Assembly: GCA_030141605.1 (NCBI GenBank)
Contig: JAQGDQ010000519.1
Location: forward strand, 1-27,500
Origin: Tubiluchus corallicola
Lineage: Eukaryota; Priapulida; Priapulimorpha; Priapulimorphida; Tubiluchidae
Direction of reading: 5' to 3'
Length of the DNA stretch: 27,500 nucleotides
Shown: positions 20,865 through 27,500 of the stretch, piece after piece
Position numbering within the stretch: position 1 is the first letter of the stretch
Layout: every line of letters starts with the position of its first letter
The notes under the pieces: generated by a model
Told to the model about the DNA's origin: nothing
The model's input: only the letters and a program-made list of their open reading frames with translations
Database searches by the model: none
Translations under genes and position numbers: made by a program

Positions 20865-21310
20865 ATGCTATTGCAATGGTTTTTTTGGTTGGCATTCTTC
20901 TGTCTCGGAAGACAATGGAGTGTGCGCCAAGAGAGTCAGTTATTGATCACATTGATGGAGCTGCAGCGTCGACTGTGGCTGAGCAGTGCGATCCTTGAAC
21001 GTCTCCAGGGCGCACACCTGGGCAAGGTGTATGGAGATCCTGAGTTGCCCAAACCGCAGGAACCCCCTCTCTTCCTCTCTGGTGCAGTCCAAAGGAAAGC
21101 GGAGCGATACGTTTGGCACCAGGTTGGCTGCAGGAGCTGCCGAAGTCAGTGAGCATGCTGCACTGGTCCGCCTTCGGGGCTCCACTCCTGATTTGGAAGG
21201 TTTACTCCTCTACACATGGCCGTTGGGTCACTTGACCTCCTCCGCCCTCTAGTCGTTGGCTGCTTGTGCAGCTCCTCCGCCTAGTGTCGAGATGCAGTGT
21301 GGGCATTGCC
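20865..21310. other. GC-richer island, probable old repeat or exon relic
   Basis: Distinctly more GC-rich than its surroundings, for example CTCCAGGGCGCACACCTGGG and CCTCCGCCCTCTAGTCG. Overlapping frames are open on both strands (20793-21152 plus, 20986-21252 plus, 20940-21185 minus), as expected from few stop codons in GC-rich DNA. No domain was recognised in any frame. It could be a dispersed repeat or a decayed coding exon. Confidence 0.4.
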
Positions 21311-21473
21311 ATACCGCTATTGCAATAGCAATTAAGAAAAGGGACGACTGCTAGCTATAGAACTTTACCTATTTCATTATTCCCAAGCAAGATCCCGCTC
21401 ATACTAATGCATTATATAGTAAAGTCCACGAAAACAACTGAAGTTATTGAACTGGGCTTTGCTCTACGCACAT

Positions 21474-21483
21474 GTCACGTGAC
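21474..21483. promoter_or_regulatory. Perfect GTCACGTGAC palindrome (CLEAR/USF-type E-box)
   Basis: The 10-bp palindrome equals the published CLEAR consensus bound by TFEB/MITF-type bHLH-Zip factors, and it also fits USF. It sits 64 bp upstream of an NRF-1-type site and about 2 kb upstream of the exon at 23508. One 10-bp match can occur by chance; the clustering adds some weight. Confidence 0.4.
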
Positions 21484-21537
21484 GCTTGTAGCTAAAACTC
21501 GTTGCTGTGGTACACTTAACCTTTGACCTACAGCAGC

Positions 21538-21549
21538 TGCGCATGCGCG
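21538..21549. promoter_or_regulatory. NRF-1-type site TGCGCATGCGCG
   Basis: An exact match to the NRF-1 consensus (YGCGCAYGCGCR), in an otherwise AT-rich and CpG-poor stretch. It is followed by TGACGCGA. NRF-1 sites mark TATA-less metazoan promoters, so a transcription start for the downstream plus-strand gene may lie close by. Confidence 0.4.
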
Positions 21550-21559
21550 CAATGACGCG

Positions 21560-22930
21560 AAACTGTGAAAAGTTATTGTTTCCAGTTAGAAATTTAAATC
21601 ATACACGTTTATAATTTTTTGTGAAGTACGTGCATTGGATTGATAACACATAAAAATAATATTCACCTACTTATAAATTTTAACTTTTTAGATATAAGTG
21701 TTATTAAACTTGTTACTTCATAGTATGTATTATGAAAACGTGCATGTAATGCTATATTGGTACATGTTCTTGTCGGCTTAGTTACTCATAAGGTTGGTTA
21801 GTCATAAACGTTTTGACAGGCGTTTAGACATTCACGCAATCTGCAAGTGACAGGCACGTAATACAAGCATTTTCTGCTCTGATTTTTACTTACCAAGTAA
21901 ATGTTAATCTTGCTACTCGAATAGACAACGCTTGTAGGTGTGGTTTTTGTAGCGTAATGTTAGGCCTACCGTGCTGCCATCTACATGGACATGCCACAGA
22001 GCCTGTCACACCATGCACGACAATGTATCCATTATGTTTACTCGTACTAAAATGTTTGCAAAAACACACATTAATACACTGCACAGTCAACAAACACGGT
22101 TAGTAAACAATAAACATACAAATACTGAATTTATAACGAAAGTTAACATAGTAACATAGTCAAGTATATGGCTGTATATCCATAAATTCGTTATTGTAAC
22201 ATAAACGTATAACAGTAAGTACCTTCAAGACACATTAGAAATTCTCGTATAATACTTGCACGTATGAAGTCATCCTACGTCAACAACAGATAATTCTAAT
22301 TTGCAATAGTCTGTCTAACCGCAATTGACTACACTACAATTTATTATGACTAAATATGTTGTCTAGAGACTAAAAAATGAGATTGACATTAGTCCAAATG
22401 ATGTTTCTTGCATCGCCATTGACATTATTTTATAGTCAGAAATTTGACCATTCTTTTCTCAGATTCTAAGCACAGTTAGTAATGTCTTTGACATATTAGA
22501 ATGATAACCGTCACACTTTCTGGAATAGCTGAAAAGTGGTGCAAACGAACATTTTTCATCTGTAAGTCTTTAGTGTATGGTAGTATCAAATTATCAACCA
22601 TGTAGTTTCACTTGTGCAAATATTATGAATGGTGAGCAACGTGTTACTGCAGTGGAAGCGCTTATGTAGGGTTGAGGCAATTCTTGTTGCCTGTTGCACT
22701 TTAAACCAATCAAAATAGGTGTTTGTTTGTGGTAGCTAACAGTCAGCGGGCTCTTATACTTCCGGTAATAGGTACAAATTATTTGACTACATGCATATAT
22801 TTTCAACCATGAGGATAAACCCAACCTGAAGACCAAAAAAGGCCCTCCTTATTGCTTATCAGTAGAAAGAAATTAACTACAAATTATATATTACTATATA
22901 TTTATAATCTATGTAAAATATAATTATAAT
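21560..22930. other. No gene recognised
   Basis: About 1.37 kb of AT-rich sequence. Short frames (for example 21971-22159 and the minus-strand frame 22594-22836) show no domain. If the gene at 23508 starts near 21550, this is its first intron. Confidence 0.45.
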
Positions 22931-23200
22931 ATGATATGATATGATATGATATGATATGATATGATATGATATGATATGATACGATACGATACGATACGAT
23001 ACGATACGATACGATACGGTGCGGTGCGGTGCGGTGCGGTGCGGTGCGGTGCGGTGCAGTGCGGTGCGGTACGGTACGGTGCGGTATAATGTAATGTGAT
23101 GTGATGTGATGTGATGTGATGTGATGTGATGTGATGTGATGTGATGTGATGTGATGTGATGTGATGTGATGTGATGTGATGTGATATGATATAATATAAT
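22931..23200 (+). repeat. Pentanucleotide array with block switching
   Basis: The period is 5 throughout: ATATG, then ATACG, then GTGCG (about 10), a few GTACG, then ATGTG (about 18) and ATATG at the end. The His/Tyr/Ser/Thr/Ala/Pro-type minus frames are artefacts. Confidence 0.95.
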
Positions 23201-23447
23201 AATGCAATTGCAATATATAATCTTTCATAAAACACAAAAGTTCAAAATTGTACGGATTCGTTAACACATGGAAATCCGCAAGTTGCAAAAATAATTTTAG
23301 ACTTCATAGCCTCATATTAAATGAGTTAGATAATAAGTTGTTTGCAGTTGAACGACCGTGTCACATATGTGAGTTTTGTCAATTTATGTGTAGTGGATCA
23401 GAGAGAGGAGTTTTGCGTATATATTACTACCAAATAATACCTACTAA

Positions 23448-23507
23448 GTAAGTAAAGCTTCATGCAAAATAGAAATTAAGTTAATATGCACAATTTGTTG
23501 TTTTTAG
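23448..23507 (+). other. Candidate 60-bp intron or 3' splice acceptor before the first coding exon
   Basis: GTAAGT at 23448-23453 and a TTGTTGTTTTTAG acceptor ending at 23507 would bound a 60-bp intron in the 5' untranslated region. The acceptor alone could instead join a distant exon (donors at 20243 or near 21550) or a trans-spliced leader. Confidence 0.35.
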
Positions 23508-23534
23508 ATGTGAGAAACAAAAGAGCATAACAAA

Positions 23535-24301
23535 ATGGATGTGCAACAACCTGATGCAGATCAGTTGCCCTCAGTTGATAACAATCCTGCACCCGTGGAC
23601 TCTCAAAAATCGCGTCCTCCCGATGTGAACACAAACAGGAAACCCGGATTTCTTAGTCGAACGCTGAGCGACGGCACACAGCGGTTTCTGGATTCCATGT
23701 CGTCGAAAAAAAGTGGCTTATTGACTAACATTTCATCAACAATGGACAGTGTAACTGGAAGCATTGGAGGCACTTTGGGTACTGTTTCCGGTTCCGTGCA
23801 GACTGCTGTTGGAGCAGTAGGTGGATCGGTACATTCAGCTGTGGATGTCGTAGGTGGAACAGTCCATTCGGCGTATGATGTTGTTGGGGGCACTGTCCAC
23901 TCCGCATACGACGTGGTTGGGGGCACTGTCCACTCAGCATACGATGCAGTCGGTGGAACCGTAACACAAACCCTCGACACCATCACCGGGAAGAGGTCTG
24001 ATAGTCAAGACATCAACGACGGAAAGGGGGAATACTCAACTGATGGAGAAGAGATTCTACGGACAAGACCGAAGGACCGCGATTCCGCCTCTTTGTCCAA
24101 CTACTACAATCCAGATGACCCTGAAGGATCACGCCGAAGAAAAAGCTCAGGATCTTCTGATGATGAACCTTTTGGCGGGGAAATGATTGAGAGATCAGAA
24201 TCCATGCAGTCTTGGGATAGTCAGGAGGAACAACCCGATGAGTTCCACAGGGAATGTGTAGAATTTATGCGAGTTTTCGTTCAACAGGTTTTCAAGGAAA
24301 G
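23535..24301 (+). CDS. First coding exon of a host gene with eight 11-residue amphipathic repeats (KIAA0513/SBF2-type domain candidate)
   Basis: ATG at 23535 lies 27 bp after a good acceptor (23507). The frame runs 255 codons to a donor, AAAG|GTGAGA, at 24301/24302; reading on gives a stop at once, which supports splicing. Residues 1-65 are polar and disordered. Residues 66-153 are eight gapless 11-mers with consensus VHSAYDVVGGT; the middle four are almost identical. This fits a membrane- or lipid-droplet-binding 11-mer helix, as in synuclein and perilipin. Residues 154-235 are acidic and Ser-rich with likely phosphosites (RRKSSGSSDDE, ERSESMQSWDS). Residues 236-256 (EFHRECVEFMRVFVQQVFKE) start a helical domain continued in the exon at 25353. 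That part recalls, from memory only, the SBF2/KIAA0513-type domain; a VPS9-type helical bundle is an alternative. The 11-mer array itself is not part of those families as I know them. Confidence 0.8.
23730..23993 (+). repeat. Coding 33-bp tandem repeat (8 units)
   Basis: Eight units of exactly 33 bp encode residues 66-153. Units 4 to 7 are nearly identical at the nucleotide level (GTTGGGGGCACTGTCCACTC shared), showing recent expansion. Outer units keep only the hydrophobic/Gly pattern. No unit breaks the frame, as expected under selection for the helix. Confidence 0.85.
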
Positions 24302-24536
24302 GTGAGATCACGTGTATTCACATTTGACTAATTAAATTAATCAACCCGAATATAATTAACCTATGACTGTTTTAATCAAGAAAAAATTAACGCACAGTAA
24401 AATATTTGCATCTTGGCGGGCACATGTGTGCCTCGCGTGCATTGATTTTACCTTGTCCTGTTTTTTGTTGTACATCTTTTATTCTACATAATACTACATA
24501 GTGGATATTTGAATGTTTGAATGAAATAAAAAACAT

Positions 24537-25144
24537 ATAAAGAAGATTAGATTTCTTTTATATGACCATGAAATACCAGATAAAGACTTCTACACAATCC
24601 TGTTTTATATAAATACATCAACAATATTAACACGCCCTTCATCAAAAATAAGCTTCAACTCCTCTTGGAGCCAACATTAAATCCAAGAACACACAATATT
24701 AAACAAACACGCACTAATAACAAATACGGCAACAATTCTATCACTAAACAAGGAGTTCAACTTTGGAATGCCCTGCCATCAAATTTAGAACAAATCAAGT
24801 CTTTCGACGAATTCAAATCAAAATTAAAAATACATACATTAAATCGTTTTGAAAACCCAACATACGTAAACGATAATATATATTCATCCGCAAATTTTAT
24901 TTACCCACGTCCATTTTAAATTATATGTATATATTGTATATAGTCTATTATAATTTGCGTGTAACATTATAATGTATATTTTGTTTTAAATTTTTGACAC
25001 AGTAGTTTTTAGTTTGTACTGGACGCATTTGCCTTTAACAGTTGTGTGAATTTTATTCTAATGTTGCGATGTTCTTTTATGCATTTATAGTTATGAATAT
25101 CATTTTTTTATGGCAAATAAAGATTATTATATATATTATATATA
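24537..25144 (+). mobile_element. 5'-truncated CR1/L2-like LINE tail in the intron
   Basis: It contains the C-terminal end of a reverse transcriptase protein and ends with GGCAAATAAAGATTATTAT plus an AT-rich tail, as CR1/L2-type elements do. Possible imperfect target duplications, TAAAAAACAT (24527) and TAAAAACAT (25145), bracket it. It lies in the same orientation as the host gene. Confidence 0.6.
24599..24919 (+). pseudogene. C-terminal remnant of a LINE reverse transcriptase
   Basis: The frame reads VLYKYINNINTPF, then NPRTHN, NNKYGNNSITKQG and VQLWNALPSN, then SFDEFKSKLK, and stops at 24917-24919. The order Tyr-Lys-Tyr, Gly, G-x-x-LWN-x-LP, then FK-x-x-LK is the usual carboxyl end of CR1/L2/Jockey-group reverse transcriptases. 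There is no start codon, the frame is closed just upstream (TAA at 24581), and all catalytic blocks are missing, so it is a dead 5'-truncated copy. Confidence 0.7.
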
Positions 25145-25352
25145 TAAAAACATTTACACCAAACTATAATAAAATACTAGCGACACTAAAATACTGCGAC
25201 TCTTAGAATGCATACAGTAAATATGAATTAGTACTTAATTTATAGAAAATCAAGATAATCAAAATAAAAATGTAGCTGCTGTTATATTTCACGATTATGA
25301 TTATAATTGTCTTAAAACTATTTTCATCAACAGTCTGTCATTTTGATTGCAG

Positions 25353-25401
25353 TGATGATATTCCTCAAGAGATGAAAGCACACTTTGGGGAATTGTGTCA
25401 G
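25353..25401 (+). CDS. Second coding exon (49 bp) of the 11-mer repeat gene
   Basis: It follows a pyrimidine-rich acceptor ending at 25352 and precedes a CAG|GTAGGT donor at 25401/25402. Joined in phase to the exon ending at 24301 it reads SDDIPQEMKAHFGELCQ. This continues the helical segment EFMRVFVQQVFKE in a natural way, with amphipathic spacing and no stop. The exon ends on a whole codon. No next exon was recognised before the window end, so the gene is partial here. Confidence 0.6.
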
Positions 25402-27264
25402 GTAGGTTATTATATCACATTCGCTATTGACCTGATTCATATGGCCTAACGGCAAGTATAAGAAGGCTACGAAAGTAAGATTGTGACCTCCGTAGTGCAG
25501 CCATGAGTCAGGATCATGATTAAGCTGCATTTTTAACCACATCATCAAGGAAATCGATCCTAGCATGAAAATTGTTGCTATTTCACAGATTATGCTTATG
25601 CTTAGTACTAGCTACAACTATAAAATATGAGGCTTTGGAGCCACAGCGAACTTTACTTAAAGCAAACCCGGACCCAGTCTTAAACTGTAGGTCAAAACAA
25701 TCTACTCTTTAAAATATTGAAAGGAAACATAGTATTTTTTTCAAAAAATGACTTGCGTGAAAGAATTATTATCACACAAAGACAATTTCACGTTGGCCAC
25801 ACTCGTTCTTCGCTGTTACATGCATTTCGTTATTCGCTAGTTAGACGGGCACAAGCGCCTGCATTTCGGAGAGGCATTGCACAAAAACCAGGCGCTGCAC
25901 CTCTCAGTTCAGATGTTTTAGTTTGTGACGAAATACACACTTTCACGCACGAGCTGTAAATTTGAAATTTGACTTTTTATCTTAAAACTTGCCTAATTTT
26001 ACTTCAACACATTGAATATCTGACAGTAGTACTGTACTTCGCTTTTGCTTTCGCGTGCTAAACGCTCGCTGAATTTTTTCTTGCTGTTGAAAATTATGTT
26101 ACTTTATGATGTCATCAATAATTGGGCTCGCCCGTCGTTAATTAAGTTTTTAATCTACTACGTTTTTGCATTATTAATTCTGTTCAAATGAATACTTTTT
26201 GTCGTGCTTGGAAATAGGGTAGTATATGAAAAATCATCCTGTCTTCCTTTAACGCCCCATGACACATCAATCGAAACAAGTCTTATTTGTGCTTACTCAC
26301 GAAGCCTGCTAAGTATTAGACCTAGTCTTCTTCAGTCAAGTAGGAGTCTGTTAGTTCTACGGCTTATGATTACAAAACAGAAACAATCATGTTGGGATAA
26401 AGTTTACAAAAAAGGTGTTGTCGATGACGTTCATCACATTAAACTTTTAGATTTTTTCGAGTCCTCAAATGCAGGTAATAGAATCACAAGACACAAATTG
26501 AATCAACTAGAATTCACAATGGGACAAAATCTGTGTTGATTCCATGCGCGATACTTGTATTATTGGGACTGGAGGATGGTTGATTTGGTAAATTTTAGCC
26601 TGGTGATCAGCGCATTGTTGTTGTTCAGTGTACAGGTTAGACAGTAAGCATTAATATTAGCTTTATCACATATTTTATGAGTTTTATACGTTGAGCAAAC
26701 AACAGGCAGCGTGCTAGTGGATAGTTTACAAGAGTGGGGGGATAGCCAACCTTCCACAAAGCGTCGAATGAACTGATTCTGCCTCCTGCCTAAAACCAAA
26801 AATTCGTTTGGAAGGACCTCTTGGGAAATGGCCTCATGAACTGCTAGGTGTCATGTGGCTGTAGGAAGAACTATATTACGGGTGTCGTAATTACGTTTTG
26901 GCAGTTTCGCTTTTTGTCTTAGTGAAATGAAGCACAACATTATTACTTCCGTTCGACAAAATGAAGGTCTAATGATCCTAACACAGCTGAAATGTTGCCT
27001 CTACTGCCGCAGCGCGTCGAAATGAATGAATAAATTGGCATTGATCTTACATCTGACATGCTTCGGAATTCGTGTCAACTAACTGCACAAGCCAATACAG
27101 CATTAATCCGCTGCAGCTACAGGGCGACCGGTAACAAAGTCACAGGAAATAATTCACGATTAATTTATGGTGGCCATATAAAGTCAAAATTTGATTAGGA
27201 AAGAAAGTCAGGTAATCAAACAAAAATATTCAGATCAGTCAAAGATTATTTTAAGCACAAAACT

Positions 27265-27265
<1 letters not shown>
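25402..27265. other. Probable intron or intergenic sequence, no feature seen
   Basis: About 1.86 kb of AT-rich sequence. Short frames at 25717-25959 and 26204-26539 have no domain and no good splice context. No RNA gene or repeat was recognised. Confidence 0.45.

Positions 27266-27267
<2 letters not shown>

Positions 27268-27303
<36 letters not shown>
27268..27303. repeat. (TA)n microsatellite
   Basis: A run of about 17 TA units between CATACA and CAGTACATG. Confidence 0.9.
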
Positions 27304-27306
<3 letters not shown>

Positions 27307-27500
27307 TACATGTAATGTATACGCTCAAACCAAAGTTGCGTTCCCATATCTATGTTAGTTTATTCTGCAAAATACAAATTTTCTGTAGTCTACAATTACT
27401 ACCTCTACAAAACTACTGAAATAAGTGCTAGAAAATAAGTGCTACAGATTACTGCATTACACTAAAAAGCTAAAATGCAAACATACATTGTTGGTCCAAT

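Larger units (their letters stand above)
24302..25352 (+). other. Intron of the 11-mer repeat gene
   Basis: GTGAGA donor and TTTTGATTGCAG acceptor, about 1.05 kb. Most of the middle is a LINE 3' fragment. The splice phase (2 bases before, 1 after) keeps the reading frame. Confidence 0.65.

Noticed and set aside
24665-24919. Small stand-alone gene
   Set aside because: It is the tail of a LINE reverse transcriptase; the open frame continues upstream of any start codon and then hits a stop, and a LINE 3' end follows.
25717-25959. 80-residue plus-strand frame
   Set aside because: No domain, no splice context and composition like the surrounding non-coding DNA.
26204-26539. Possible third exon (26381-26474, CWDKVYKKGVVDDVHHIKLLDFFESS) of the 11-mer repeat gene
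   Set aside because: The donor (GCAG|GTAATA) is fair and the phase would fit, but the acceptor has a poor pyrimidine tract and the peptide does not continue the expected domain. Left unannotated, though RNA data could revive it.

Overview
The window is AT-rich eukaryotic (metazoan) DNA. It contains APE-type LINE retrotransposons, a C-type lectin exon remnant, spliced exons and very many micro/minisatellites. No bacterial operon, CRISPR array, rRNA or tRNA was recognised. The lectin fragment, the RTE-like and CR1/L2-like LINE pieces and the tandem repeats suit a marine invertebrate (cnidarian, mollusc, tunicate or similar), but I cannot name the organism.

Positions 1-15230 form one giant inverted repeat. 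The left arm (1-6790) returns as its reverse complement at 8437-15230, around a 1646-bp spacer. The left end is cut by the window edge, so the arm may be longer. Each arm carries the same series from outside to centre: a small duplicated block, a G-free A/C minisatellite, a dispersed repeat here called element A, a pentamer array, a tetramer array, a 45-bp tandem repeat, about 10.6 copies of a 137-bp satellite, a CT array, and the 5' half of an RTE-like LINE. The LINE is complete only on the left: its endonuclease half is in the left arm and its reverse transcriptase half is in the spacer. A 13-bp target-site duplication flanks it, and one in-frame stop breaks its single ORF. The fold-back point lies inside the LINE, so the inverted duplication came after the insertion. 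It is either a real genomic palindrome or an assembly or read artefact.

Positions 15231-23200 are an accessory, repeat-rich stretch. It holds a third, diverged copy of element A, a frameshifted C-type lectin terminal exon, and tetramer arrays. It also holds a third, short copy of the 137-bp satellite element and an internally deleted RTE-like LINE between two long hexamer arrays. Further on are a small inverted-repeat element, a GC-rich island, a promoter-like patch with a perfect GTCACGTGAC box and an NRF-1-type site, and another pentamer array.

Positions 23200-27500 contain the start of the only credible intact host gene. Its first coding exon (23535-24301) encodes eight consecutive 11-residue repeats of the amphipathic, synuclein/perilipin-like type, then a Ser/acidic linker and the start of a helical domain. 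A 49-bp exon follows in frame at 25353-25401. The intron between them holds a CR1/L2-like LINE tail. The rest of the gene would lie beyond the window.
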